Assembly: GCA_963702685.1 (NCBI GenBank)
Contig: CAVPDQ010000021.1
Span: 70,232 to 134,231, forward strand
Direction: 5' to 3'
Length of the DNA: 64,000 bases
Source of the DNA: AP-15 sp963702685
Lineage (GTDB): Bacteria; Pseudomonadota; Alphaproteobacteria; ATCC43930; CGMCC-115725
Shown: positions 1-8,710 of the stretch, one piece after another
Layout: each line of letters begins with the position of its first letter
Numbering within the stretch: the first letter of the stretch is position 1
Translations under genes and position numbers: made by a program
The notes under the pieces: generated by a model
What the model was told of the DNA's origin: nothing
Seen by the model: only the letters and a program-made list of their open reading frames with translations
The model's database searches: none

Positions 1-425
1 TCGCGGTCAACCTGACGGGCATGTTTCACATCGGCCAGGCGGCGGCGCGGCAAATGGTCAAAGAGGGCCATGGCGGCAGCATCGTCAACGTGACCTCGCA
101 GCTCGCCGAGGTGGCGCGGCCCGAGCGCGCCGCCTATGTCGCCTCGAAGGGGGGTGCGCGCTCGCTGACGCATGCGATGGCGGTCGATCTGGCGGCGCAC
201 GGCATCCGCGTCAACGCGCTGGCACCCGGCCCGACGCTGACCGGGCTGACCCGCGCGAGCTATGCCGACCCCGCAGCGCGGCGCGCGACCGAGGCGGTGA
301 TCCCGCTCGGCCGGCTCGGCCAGCCCGAGGATCTCGTCGGCGCGGTGCTGTTTCTCGCCTCCGACGAGTCGCGCTGGGTCACCGGCAGCACGGTAACGGT
401 GGACGGCGGCTATCTGGCGATCTGA
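1..425 (+). CDS. SDR family NAD(P)-dependent oxidoreductase, 5' truncated
   Basis: Only the C-terminal half of a short-chain dehydrogenase is present, open from base 3. The catalytic YxxxK motif is visible (Y-V-A-S-K in AAYVASKGG), preceded by the active-site Ser stretch (VNVTSQ) and followed by the RVNALAPGP loop typical of classical SDRs; it ends WVTGSTVTVDGGY, the usual SDR C-terminus. Such enzymes oxidise or reduce hydroxyl/keto groups with NAD(P)(H) in the cytoplasm. The next gene starts 11 bp downstream with its own GAGGAG, so the two are probably co-transcribed. The substrate cannot be told from this fragment, and the nucleotide-binding N-terminus lies outside the window. Confidence 0.92.
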   Translation, partial: AVNLTGMFHIGQAAARQMVKEGHGGSIVNVTSQLAEVARPERAAYVASKGGARSLTHAMAVDLAAHGIRVNALAPGPTLTGLTRASYADPAARRATEAVIPLGRLGQPEDLVGAVLFLASDESRWVTGSTVTVDGGYLAI

Positions 426-435
426 GGAGCTGCCG

Positions 436-1789
436 ATGACCGACGACCGATCGCATGTCACGCACCGGCTGGCGCAATTCGTCGCCGCCTCGCGATGGGA
501 AGACTTCCCGCCGGAAGTGCGCTGCGAGGGCGTGCGCGGGCTGTTGAACTTTGTCGGCTGCGCGCTCGGTGGCGCGCAGGACGAGGCCATGGGCATCGCG
601 GTCGAGGTGCTGACCCCGTTTTTCGGACCGCCGCAAGGGATCGTGATCGGGCGCGGCGAACGGCCGGACGCGCTCAACGCCGCATTCCTCAACGCGGTCA
701 GCGCCAATGTCCTCGAATACGACGACACGCATCTCGCAACGGTGATGCACCCGGCCGCACCGGTGGCGCCCGGCCTCTTCGCGCTTGCCGGGCTGCGTCC
801 GGTGTCCGGCCGCGAGCTGCTGCACGCGTTTATCTCGGCGTCGAGGTCTCGTGCCGCGTCGGGCTCGGCGTGATGCCGACGCATTACCGGCGCGGCTGGC
901 ACATCACCGCGACCTGCGGGATTTTCGGGGCGGCGGCCGCCTGCGCCCGCCTCGTCGGGCTCGACGCGCGGCGCACCGCTCTGGGCGCTCGGCCATGCCG
1001 CAACGCAATCCGCCGGCCTCGTCGAAAGCCTCGGCAGCATGGCGAAAAGCCTCGGGGTCGGCAACGCCGCGAAAAACGGGCTGGCCGCGGCGCTGTTCGC
1101 CGAGGGCGGGTTCAGCGGACCCGCGCAGCCGATCGAAGGGCGCTACGGGTTTGCGGCGGTAACCAGCGACTCGGCCGATCTCGCACGTATGACCGACGGG
1201 CTCGGCGAACGCTGGGAGGTGTTGAAGAATGCGTACAAGCCCTATCCGTGCGGCGTTGTGCTGTTCCCGGTCATCGATGCCTGTCTCGAGCTGCGCGCCC
1301 GTCACGCGCCGGCGCCGGAAGCGATCGAGCGCGTCGTCGTGCGCGGCCACCCGCTGATGCGCGAGCGCACCGACCGGGCGAATGTCGAGACCGGGCGCGA
1401 CGCCAGGGTCAGCCTGCAGCACAGCGTCGCCGCAGCGTTTCTCTTTGGCGCCGCCGGCCTTGCGCAATACGAGGACGATTGCGTCGCCGATCCGGCCGTG
1501 CGCGCGCTGCGGGCAAGGGTCGTCTTCGAGGAAGACCCGGCGGCACCGGTCGAAATCGGCGACCGTGACATTGCACCTCGCCCACGGGGCGGCGTTGAGC
1601 CGGCATGTCCGGCACGGCCGCGGCACGCCGGGCCGGCCGATGAGCGACGCCGAGCTCGACGCCAAGGTGCGCGAGCTCGCGGCCTACGGCGCCCCGTTTG
1701 TCGACGCTGCCGGCCTGATCGCGGCGGTGCGGGGCATCGAGGACGAAGCCGACCCGACCCGATTGATACGGCTGACCGTGCCCGCCTGA
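436..1789 (+). pseudogene. MmgE/PrpD family protein, three frameshifts
   Basis: Translation in successive frames gives one continuous MmgE/PrpD-type protein (2-methylcitrate dehydratase/aconitate decarboxylase family) of about 450 residues, the normal family length. The reading frame changes near 830 (after LLHAF, resuming YLGVEVSC), near 980 (resuming ALGHAATQSAGL) and near 1560 (resuming ATVTLHLAHG). Start ATG 436 has a GAGGAGC ribosome site and follows the SDR by 10 bp. The family dehydrates or isomerises small carboxylic acids, but members beside SDRs often have unknown substrates. Every segment keeps family-like sequence and strong third-position GC, so decay is either very recent or the indels are consensus errors. 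Confidence 0.8.
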
Positions 1790-2019
1790 CCGGGTCGAAT
1801 CAGCCTGGCAGAAGCACCGGGAGGCGGAGGAGTTTCATCATTGCGGGCGGGATCGCCGCTCCCGGCTTTCGCCGGTAATGCGGGGGAAAAGCGCGGCGCA
1901 CGGTCAACCGAATTTCTGGTCCAGGACACTCGTGGCGCAAACCAGACAGACAGCTCCCACCATCTCTGCTCGTCGCGCCCGCGAAAGATCATGTGAAGAA
2001 ATTGCTCTTTCCAAGAAAC

Positions 2020-2141
2020 GTCATTCCGGGGCGGTCCGAAGGGCCGAGCCCGGAACCCAAGAACACCGGACTGCGGTAATCCTGGCGAGCGGCGGTGTTC
2101 ATAGGTTCCGGGCCTGCCCCTTCGGGACATCCCGGAATGAC
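2020..2141. repeat. Intergenic palindromic repeat, family A, copy 1
   Basis: The element opens with GTCATTCCGGGG and closes with CCCGGAATGAC, with an inner pair CCCGGAACC / GGTTCCGGG, so the ends form nested inverted repeats. A second related copy lies at 51602-51727 with the same terminal and internal blocks. The 1790-2019 stretch before it has no gene I can support. Extragenic palindromes of this type are common in alphaproteobacteria. Confidence 0.75.
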
Positions 2142-2208
2142 ATCCCTCTTTCCGGTGCAATGCTTCACACGCTCGAAAGCGTGGGTGGCAAATGTCGGAT
2201 TGGCACCG

Positions 2209-3205
2209 CTAGCCCGCGAGCTTTGGGATTACTTTTTCGGTCAGCAGCATAAAGGTTTCGTGGCTGAGCGGGGCGGCGAGGAGGTAGTCGAGGCCGATTT
2301 CGTCGCGCAGGCGCAGGATCTGCTCGGTGACCGCCTCGGGGGTGCCGTGCAGGATCACTTCGTCGAGGTAGCGCTGCACGGGATCGACGCCTTCGGGGGT
2401 GAAGCCCTGCTGCATGACCGGGCGGTGCGGCGCGCCGAGATAGGAATTGACGATCCATTCGGCGCCGCTTTTCGCGACCGCGGCGGCGTCGCCGGCGGTT
2501 GCGGCGAGGGCGACGAGGCGGGCCACCGGGATGTCGCGCCCGGCTTCGGAAAAACCGGCTTCGCCGAGGCGCTGCGCGTAACGGCGGCGCTTGCGGCCGA
2601 TCTCCGGGGCCGAGGAATGCGGGTCCATCAGGATCGAAAAGCCGCGGCCTGCAGCCCAGTCGATCGCCCCTTCCGAGCTCGCCGCCATCCATACCGGCGG
2701 GTGCGGCTGCTGCAACGGCCGCGGCAATACTTCGAGACCGGAGAAGCGATAGAATTCGCCGGCAAAATCGAGCCGCTCGTCGGTCCAGGCGCGCAGCACG
2801 ATTTCGACCGTTTCGCGAAACCGCGCCGAGCTTTCTTCCGGCGGCACGCCGAACGCCTCGAACTCGACGCGGGCAAAGCCGCGCCCCGCCCCCCAATTGA
2901 CCCGCCCGCCGGACAACACGTCGAGCAGCGCCACTTCTTCGGCGAGCCGCAGCGGGTGGTAGAACGGCGCCAGCGACACTGCCGTGCCGATCCGCAGCCG
3001 CCGGGTGCGCGCCGCCGCCAAGCGTGCCGACCATATGCACCGACGGGCACACGCTAAAGCTCGAAAAATGATGCTCGGCGAGCCACACCGCGTCATAGCC
3101 GCCGCGGTCCATGATCTCGATCCGCTGCAAGGCGCGGGCATAGACCGTCGCCAGATCGACCCGGCGCTCGGGCCAGCTGAAAAATTGCAACACCCCGAAT
3201 TTCAT
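2209..3205 (-). pseudogene. LLM class flavin-dependent oxidoreductase, one frameshift
   Basis: Bacterial-luciferase-like monooxygenase of about 330 residues. The N-terminus (MKFGVLQFFSWPER, AEHHF motif) is in one frame. From about 3020 the protein continues in another frame (RLRIGTAVSLAPFYHP, then the LDVLSGGRVNWGAGRG flavin/phosphate-loop segment) to the stop at 2209. The break falls in a GGC-GGC-GGC tract. The family uses reduced FMN or F420 to oxidise small organics and sits in the cytosol. It diverges from the EthD-like gene at 3295 across about 90 bp, so the two probably share a promoter region. A second, intact but not closely similar LLM gene lies at 38606-39634. Confidence 0.82.
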
Positions 3206-3294
3206 CGGGCCACGATAGCGGCGGGGCCGGGGACGGTCCAGTTGGCGCCCCGCCACGGCTCGGCGATAATCGGAGAAACCGGAGGGAGCGTGAT

Positions 3295-3932
3295 ATGGCC
3301 AAGGGCATCCTGATCGCGGCGATGGATTTCACCAATATCGCCGAGGACGAGTTTCACGACTGGTACGATCTGGAGCACATCCCCGAACGGCAGCGAGTGC
3401 CGGGCTTCGGCTCGTGCGAGCGCTGGATCGGCACACAGAGCCCGCGAGATATCGATGGCGACCTACGAGCTCGACGAGGTCGGCGTGCTCGACAGCCCGG
3501 CCTATCGCGCGATCGGCGGCGACAACCTGTCGCCGTGGTCGAAGCGGGTGACCGGCCGGGTGAGGATGCTGTTGCGCTGCGAGGGCGAGCAGATCCTGCC
3601 GGGCGCTCTCGGCGTCGCCCGAGGGGGCGGGCGGCCTGCTGCTGAACGCGATGAGCGTCGCGCCCGAGCACGAGGCCGAATTCAACGAATGGTACGACAC
3701 CGAGCACATCCCGGCGCTCGCCGCCGTCCCCGGCACCTTGTGCGCCCGCCGCTACCGGGCGCGCAATCCGGGCGGGCAGCGCTATGTGGCGCTCTACCAT
3801 CTGGCATCGCCCGAGGTGCAGGAAACCGCCGCCTGGAAAAAGGCTGCCGCAACACCCTGGACCGAGCGCCTGCGGCCGTTCTTCCGCGACCATCTGCGCA
3901 TCGTCGCCGGCCGCTACACCCGCCATCGCTAG
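3295..3932 (+). pseudogene. EthD-like dimeric alpha/beta-barrel protein, two frameshifts
   Basis: The protein is an internal duplication of a ferredoxin-like barrel: N-terminal EFHDWYDLEHIPER and C-terminal EFNEWYDTEHIPAL are the same motif about 120 residues apart. The frame changes near 3450 (resuming SMATYELDEVGVLDS) and near 3620 (resuming LLLNAMSVAPEHE). The start ATG 3295 follows GGAGGGAGCG. Proteins with this WYD-EHIP motif resemble EthD/dimeric alpha-beta barrel proteins, often found beside oxygenase or degradative genes, but the reaction is unknown. Reassembled length is about 212 residues. It is divergent from the LLM gene. Confidence 0.7.
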
Positions 3933-4018
3933 GCCGATGCCAAGCCAGGTCAGCAAGCCGGGTCAGCAAGTCAGACAAATGTAATTAACCATTAATCATA
4001 ATACAGCTTGAGAGCATA

Positions 4019-4048
4019 TTAGCATTTTCCAGGTCAATCTGCTATGAT
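4019..4048 (+). promoter_or_regulatory. Putative sigma70-type promoter upstream of 4131 gene
   Basis: In an unusually AT-rich stretch (about 3980-4050) a TATGAT hexamer at 4043-4048 is preceded at 18-bp spacing by TTAGCA (4019-4024). The stretch lies 80 bp upstream of the secreted-protein start. This is a pattern match only. Confidence 0.3.
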
Positions 4049-4130
4049 TGGCGTTCCCTCCGCTTGTCAAAGGTCCGGATCGGGTTTCCCGGATGAGGGC
4101 CGGCCGCCGATCCAATCGGGGAGGAACGAA

Positions 4131-4662
4131 ATGCCACGGACAAAACAGTCGACAACCGCAGGCGGGCGGCGCTTTGCAGCGCTTATCGCCACTTGTGCGT
4201 CGCTGGCGCTGCTTTCGAGCGGACGGCCGGTCGCCGCCGCCGACACCCAGCTCGCCTGGGACGGGTTTCTCAAGGTCACCAAATCGACGCCGCAATGCGC
4301 GGCGGCGGGCATCGGCGGCGTTGCCGTCGGCAACGTGCACATCTCCGTATTCCGCCCGAAAATCCTCGCCGCCGATACGCCGACCTTCATCAGCATCGTG
4401 CACCCTACCGCAGCGGTTGCGTTCGAGAATACGAGCGAAGCCAAGGTGCCCCAGATGCACGGTTCGGGAAGCTATGCAGGTACGGCGATAGGCGGCCAAG
4501 CCAAGGCTTTTACCTTTCTCCGGAACCTATAAGTTCGCCATCAGCCCGGCCCATGTGACCGCGACGACGACCGAGATCGGGATCGTCGGAACCCTCAGCA
4601 ACTATTTTGGCGCCGTCGGCTGCTCCGTCTCCTTCGACGCTTTTTACGCACCGCAGCCTTGA
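4131..4662 (+). pseudogene. Secreted hypothetical protein, one frameshift
   Basis: The start ATG 4131 has a GGGGAGGAACGAA ribosome site. A signal peptide is clear: basic N-region (TKQ..GGRR), hydrophobic core (LIATCASLALLSS), cleavage probably after PVAAA. The mature part is about 135 residues with two cysteines. One frame stops at 4530-4532, but the sequence continues convincingly in the next frame (FSGTYKFAISPAHV to a C-terminal FDAFYAPQP, stop 4660-4662). The break is at a CTTTTACCTTTCTCC run, so an indel is likely. I do not recognise the family. It is convergent with pcaG, 6 bp away. Confidence 0.6.
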
Positions 4663-4668
4663 TATGGT

Positions 4669-5253
4669 TCAGATTTCGAAAAAGGCCGTTTCGCCGTTGC
4701 CTTGCAAGATGATGTCGAAGCGATAGATCGGGGCGCCGGCGGCGCTGCTGCGGGTGGCGAGCAAGGTTTGGCGACGCGCCGGGTCGTCGATCGACGCGAG
4801 GACCGGGTCGGCCTCGTTGGCCTTTTCGTCGGCGAAATAGATGCGGGTGTAGAGCTGCTTCAGGAGCCCGCGGGCAAAGAGCGCGACCGCGATATGCGGC
4901 GCCTGCAAATTGTTGCCGCGGCCCGGCACCGGCCCCGGGCGGATCGTGGTAAAGCGAAAGCGACCCGCGGCGTCGGTCGAAACCCGGCCAAATCCGCGGA
5001 AATTCGGGTCGAGCGGCTTGTCCTCTCGGCCATCGTCGGGATGCGCATAGCGGCCCGCGGCATTCGCCTGCCACAATTCGAGGCAGGCATCGCCCACCGG
5101 CGCGCCGTCGCCGTCGACCACGCTGCCTTCGACGACGATCCGCTCGCCCGCCGCACCCGGCGGCGCAAGGTCGGCCCATTCCGGCCGGTCGAGCGCCAGA
5201 TGAAAAAACGGCCCGACGGTCTGCGACGGTGTCGGGATCAGCCGCGCCGCCAT
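4669..5253 (-). CDS. pcaG: Protocatechuate 3,4-dioxygenase alpha subunit
   Basis: This 194-residue intradiol dioxygenase subunit matches the usual alpha-subunit length (about 200). Diagnostic segments are PTPSQTVGPFFH at the N-terminus, LELWQANAAGRYAH, and FRFTTIRPGPVPGRGNNLQAPHI. It lacks the full Tyr/Tyr/His/His iron set, as expected for the non-iron alpha chain that lines the active site of the (alpha-beta-Fe)n holoenzyme. With PcaH it opens protocatechuate to 3-carboxy-cis,cis-muconate in the beta-ketoadipate pathway. The start ATG 5253 was preferred over an upstream in-frame codon at 5280 because it lies 1 bp after the pcaH stop, making a tight pcaHG operon. No pcaB, pcaC, pcaD or pcaQ lies alongside. 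Confidence 0.93.
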   Translation of the reverse strand: MAARLIPTPSQTVGPFFHLALDRPEWADLAPPGAAGERIVVEGSVVDGDGAPVGDACLELWQANAAGRYAHPDDGREDKPLDPNFRGFGRVSTDAAGRFRFTTIRPGPVPGRGNNLQAPHIAVALFARGLLKQLYTRIYFADEKANEADPVLASIDDPARRQTLLATRSSAAGAPIYRFDIILQGNGETAFFEI

Positions 5254-5254
5254 C

Positions 5255-5965
5255 TCACGGGTTCTCCATCGGGGTGGCATGGCGCCCGCGCAGCACGATG
5301 TCGAAGCGGTAGCCGAGCGCCCATTCCGCCTCGCTCAACTGCGGGTCGTAATCGGCGATGAGCCGGTTGCGTGCCGCCGGGTCGGGGGTGCCGAGAAAAA
5401 TCGCGTCGAACGCCAAGAGCGGGTCCCCGGGGAAATACATCTGGGTGACGAGGCGGGTGGCGAAGGCGGGGCCAAAGATGCCGAAATGAATATGCGCCGG
5501 CCGCCAGGAATTGTAGGTGTTGCGCCATGGATAGGCGCCGGGCTTGATCGTCAGAAAGCGGTATTCGCCGTCGCCGCCGGTCACCACTTGCCCGACCCCG
5601 TCGAAATTCGGGTCGAGCGGCGCGTCGTGCTCGTCGACCGGATGGCGGTAGCGGCCAGCGGCGTTGCATTGCCACAGCTCGACCAGGGTCCCTGATACCG
5701 GGTCGCCGTCCTCGTCGAGGACACGGCCGGCCACGATAATCCGCTCGCCCAAAGGCGGCCCGCTGCGGCTGCGGGTCAAATCGGCGGCATCGGGACCGGC
5801 CCAGGCGTCGGCGAACAGCGGCCCCGTCACTTCGGTCAAGGTATGGTCGAGGCGGATCGGCGGGTGTTTCGGCGCGCGCTTGACCGTGCTGCCGTAATCG
5901 GGGTGGAGATAGGGCGGCTGTTCGCCGTTGCGAACCGGCGCAAAAGGCCGAATGGTCGCGGTCAT
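5255..5965 (-). CDS. pcaH: Protocatechuate 3,4-dioxygenase beta subunit
   Basis: This is the iron-binding subunit of protocatechuate 3,4-dioxygenase, about 236 residues from ATG 5965. All four Fe(III) ligands are identifiable at family spacing: Tyr106 (AAGRYRHP), Tyr145 (PGAYPWRN), His158 and His160 (RPAHIHF). The N-terminal YLHPDYGSTVKRAP segment is characteristic of PcaH. It is the first gene of the pcaHG pair and feeds the beta-ketoadipate pathway in the cytoplasm. The 255 bp upstream (5966-6220) must carry the promoter; it contains an AT-rich TTGATTTTAATTGAACC stretch but I cannot name a regulator site. Confidence 0.94.
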   Translation of the reverse strand: MTATIRPFAPVRNGEQPPYLHPDYGSTVKRAPKHPPIRLDHTLTEVTGPLFADAWAGPDAADLTRSRSGPPLGERIIVAGRVLDEDGDPVSGTLVELWQCNAAGRYRHPVDEHDAPLDPNFDGVGQVVTGGDGEYRFLTIKPGAYPWRNTYNSWRPAHIHFGIFGPAFATRLVTQMYFPGDPLLAFDAIFLGTPDPAARNRLIADYDPQLSEAEWALGYRFDIVLRGRHATPMENP

Positions 5966-6220
5966 CGGCATTCTTCCTGGAGCCGGGATGCGAGTGCGCC
6001 GCACCCTGCCCACGCAGAAGGGCGTCGGTCAAGAGCCGAGATCGGCCGAACACATCGGCAACGTGCGGCGACCCTATTCTCCTTTTTATCGGCGCAGCAA
6101 GGCCTGCCGCCTGGCTCGGGAAACCGGGCAATTGATTTTAATTGAACCTTTTCCCGCGCTCCCCACTTCTCGGTCGGGAGCAGCGGCAGCACCGCCGAAA
6201 CGCTCCCGAGGCAAGGCAAC

Positions 6221-6409
6221 ATGTCACACCACGACACGGTGTTTTCGCTGGCCGAGCTGATCGAGCATCCGGTCCTCGGCCTTGCAGTGGCCGAGGAGGG
6301 GTTTGATCCCCGGTCGCTCGAGCGGATCCTGGACGCCGAGAGCTCGCGCGGCTGCCATCGGCCGGAACGCGAAGATTTTGCCGGCCCGCTCTCTTTTCCG
6401 GGCGCTTAG
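6221..6409 (+). CDS. Small hypothetical protein, 62 aa
   Basis: A 62-codon frame starting at ATG 6221 after GAGGCAAGGCAAC, with strongly GC-biased third positions. The product is acidic and soluble (FSLAELIEHPVLGLAVAEEG). It ends 4 bp before the convergent DUF3108 gene. I recognise no family. It could be a genuine short gene or a chance frame in the pcaH upstream region. Confidence 0.4.
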   Translation: MSHHDTVFSLAELIEHPVLGLAVAEEGFDPRSLERILDAESSRGCHRPEREDFAGPLSFPGA

Positions 6410-6412
6410 CGG

Positions 6413-7228
6413 CTAGCCGGGGCAGGGCTGGCGCGCCGAGCACAGGTGGTCGAGCCGCACGACGAGCGGCAGATAATAGACCGAAACCCGGATCGACAGC
6501 GGCAGCAGCCGCGCGTCGTCGCTGACCACCAGCTCCACCGGCCGCGCCGCATCGTCGGGATCGCCGTCGTCGCTGGTCTCGCCCTTGAAGCCGGCGATCG
6601 GCCGCAACGTCAGCGCGACCCGCAAGGTGCCGGCCGCCGCGGCCGGTTTTTGCACGACATGCCCCAGCACATCGAACCGCCGGGCGCCGTCATAGACCGG
6701 GATCGCGAAATCGGCGCGACCGGCGTCGAGCGCCTTGCGCAATGCGCCACGCAGCCGTTCGAGCGCGGTCATCGGGTCGACCACGTTGCGGCGGTATTGC
6801 TCGCCGAGCGGCGGCTTGCGGCTGGTGTCGCCGGGACCCCGCTCGGCAACGGTCGTGTTGCCGCGCGCGACAAATCGCATGGCGATATGGCTGTTGCGCC
6901 GCTTGTGCAAATCATAGACGGCGTCGTAATGCGCGGGCTCGGCCGGGTCCGCGGCACCCAGGCGTCCGGCGGCGCTGGCGGTCCCGCGAAACCGGGTGAC
7001 GAGGTAGGGCAGCCCCTCGGCACGGATCTCGATTTCGTCGCGATATCCGGCGGCGCCGTCGGCCAGCGCCAGGCGGATCTTGCCCGCCGGCAGCCCGGCC
7101 CAAAACGCGTCGTAGACCGCGACGATCTCTGCGCCCTGCGCTCGCGGGGCGAGCGCCGCCAGGCCGAGCAACGCCAAGCCGAGCAACGCCAAGCCGGCCG
7201 CGCGGCAGAGTGGCCGGGATGCGCTCAC
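6413..7228 (-). CDS. DUF3108 domain-containing periplasmic protein
   Basis: This 271-residue protein starts with a signal peptide (hydrophobic LALLGLALLGLAALA, cleavage near AQGAE) and continues as a DUF3108 domain: VYDAFWAGLPAGKI near the mature N-terminus, YDLHKRR and the C-terminal VELVVSDDARLLPLSIRV. DUF3108 proteins are exported beta-rich proteins of unknown biochemical role found across Proteobacteria. Its ATG overlaps the stop of the upstream 76-residue gene by 4 bp, so the two are translationally coupled. Confidence 0.85.
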   Translation of the reverse strand: MSASRPLCRAAGLALLGLALLGLAALAPRAQGAEIVAVYDAFWAGLPAGKIRLALADGAAGYRDEIEIRAEGLPYLVTRFRGTASAAGRLGAADPAEPAHYDAVYDLHKRRNSHIAMRFVARGNTTVAERGPGDTSRKPPLGEQYRRNVVDPMTALERLRGALRKALDAGRADFAIPVYDGARRFDVLGHVVQKPAAAAGTLRVALTLRPIAGFKGETSDDGDPDDAARPVELVVSDDARLLPLSIRVSVYYLPLVVRLDHLCSARQPCPG

Positions 7229-7455
7229 TCCTTGGCGAGATAGCGCCAGCTCGTCCCGTCCCAGAGAATTCTTTCGCCGCTCGGAAAGCGCAGCTCGATC
7301 GCCCCGGTTTTCGAACGGGTACGGCGCACTTCGCCATCGGCGCCCAGCTGCTCGGCCTCCCAGCGGTCGGTCAGGGCGAGGCCGATCCGGGTCGGGCTCA
7401 GCCCGTCCTTCTGGAGCGCGATCGCGTCGTCCAGAAGCTCGCTTACAAAGCTCAT
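7225..7455 (-). CDS. Small hypothetical protein coupled to DUF3108
   Basis: A 76-residue soluble protein (MSFVSELLDDAIALQKDGLS at the start) whose stop overlaps the DUF3108 start by 4 bp. The C-terminal half has a short beta-rich pattern, IELRFPSGERILWDGTSWRY. I do not recognise the family. Position and codon bias make it a real gene, probably co-expressed with DUF3108. Confidence 0.7.
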   Translation of the reverse strand: MSFVSELLDDAIALQKDGLSPTRIGLALTDRWEAEQLGADGEVRRTRSKTGAIELRFPSGERILWDGTSWRYLAKE

Positions 7456-7488
7456 CTCAGGGCCCCGATCAAATTGGCGGGCGGGAGC

Positions 7489-8697
7489 TTAGCACCGCTG
7501 AATGACAAGATCGGCGACGCTGTCGTCGGCCAGCCGGCCCTGCGCCCGGTATTGTCCGATCTTTTCGAGGAGCGGCGCGTCGGACACCGCGTAAAGAACG
7601 GCATCTTGCTCGCCGATATTCGCATGACGGCGCCAGGCAAAGCCGGGAACGACAAAGATGTCGTTCTTTTGCCACTCGATCCGCTGTCCCGCGACCTCGG
7701 TGACGCCGCTCCCGTCGATGACCTGATAGAGCGTGCCTGCGGTCTCCCGCTTGAACCTCGTCGCCTCGCCCGGCCGCAGCAGCATCGCGCGATAGTCGAG
7801 CGTCGGAAACACCGGCGCCCCGGTCACCGGGTTGACAAAGCTGAGGCTCACCGCTTCGTAAGGATCGCCGGCCTCCGGCCCCAGCCCGTCGAGGGCGGCG
7901 CGCACATCGGCACCGCGATAGTGAAACATCGGCGAGGTGCCGTGGCCAAAGCCGCGGCGATGCGCGGCAAAGCCGGGCACCAGCCCGCCCGCGCCGTAAA
8001 GGCGGCGGGAGTGACCCGGCTGATATGTCATCGCCTGGGCGCGGGCGTTGCCGGCGGTTTCCCCTGGATATTCCTCGTCGAGCCAGACGCAATCGAGAAA
8101 CTCCATCAGCGGGAAATCGAGAACGTCGATCCACACGACAGGCTCGGCGCCGTCGTTGCCGTGGTCGTGCCAGGTGCCGTTCGGGGTCAGGATCAAATCG
8201 CCGCGCGCGGCTTCGCAGCGCTCGCCTTCGATCGTCGTATAGCCGCCATGCTCGGAGAGGATCGTGCGGCTGGCGTTGGGCGTGTGAATGTGGACCGGCG
8301 CGACATCGCCGGGATTGTAGATCGATACCGCGCAGCGCATCGTCGAAGTGACCTGGAGCCGGCCGCCGAGCCCCGGATTGGTCAAGAGGAACTGCTGGCG
8401 TTCGGCGAATTCGATCGGCGACACATCGGCATTGCGGGCGATCTCGGCGATGCGGTCGAGATAGGGGGCGATCTCGCGCCAGCGCCAATGATGGGGCTGC
8501 GGCTTGAGCTGGGCGGCGCCGACCCGGCCGGTGGCGACCCGGCCGCTCGCCTCCATCCCGGTCTCGCGGAACCACGGGCGCTGCGCCGGCGCGTTCGCTT
8601 GGGTGCGCAGCCAGATGTGGAGCGGCGCCGCCTCGGCATTGAGCCGCTCCATCGCCGCCCTGGCGTCGAATGCCGGCGCCTCTGCCGCTGTCGCCAT
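7489..8697 (-). CDS. Gentisate 1,2-dioxygenase-like bicupin
   Basis: This 402-residue bicupin resembles gentisate, salicylate and 1-hydroxy-2-naphthoate dioxygenases. The N-terminal cupin carries the Fe(II) ligands His136 and His138 (PVHIHTP) and His177 (GTWHDHGN), at the 39-residue spacing of gentisate dioxygenase. The second cupin (about 290-380) has lost clear ligand histidines, as in the family. The reaction would be ring opening between a hydroxyl- and a carboxyl-bearing carbon, giving a pyruvoyl acid such as maleylpyruvate. The exact substrate (gentisate, salicylate or naphthoate) is not decided by sequence inspection. Downstream maleylpyruvate isomerase or hydrolase genes are absent here. 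It follows the 250-residue unknown gene by 13 bp, which suggests an operon. Confidence 0.86.
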   Translation of the reverse strand: MATAAEAPAFDARAAMERLNAEAAPLHIWLRTQANAPAQRPWFRETGMEASGRVATGRVGAAQLKPQPHHWRWREIAPYLDRIAEIARNADVSPIEFAERQQFLLTNPGLGGRLQVTSTMRCAVSIYNPGDVAPVHIHTPNASRTILSEHGGYTTIEGERCEAARGDLILTPNGTWHDHGNDGAEPVVWIDVLDFPLMEFLDCVWLDEEYPGETAGNARAQAMTYQPGHSRRLYGAGGLVPGFAAHRRGFGHGTSPMFHYRGADVRAALDGLGPEAGDPYEAVSLSFVNPVTGAPVFPTLDYRAMLLRPGEATRFKRETAGTLYQVIDGSGVTEVAGQRIEWQKNDIFVVPGFAWRRHANIGEQDAVLYAVSDAPLLEKIGQYRAQGRLADDSVADLVIQRC

Positions 8698-8710
8698 GTC
8701 AGCCCTCCGG

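Noticed and set aside
436..1789. Programmed ribosomal frameshifting to explain the MmgE/PrpD breaks
   Set aside because: Three breaks at unrelated positions without slippery heptamers or stimulatory stems; simple indels are more likely.
1684..2160. 158-codon minus-strand frame across a repeat
   Set aside because: The frame is formed by the family A palindrome, which yields similar spurious peptides at other copies; no coding bias.
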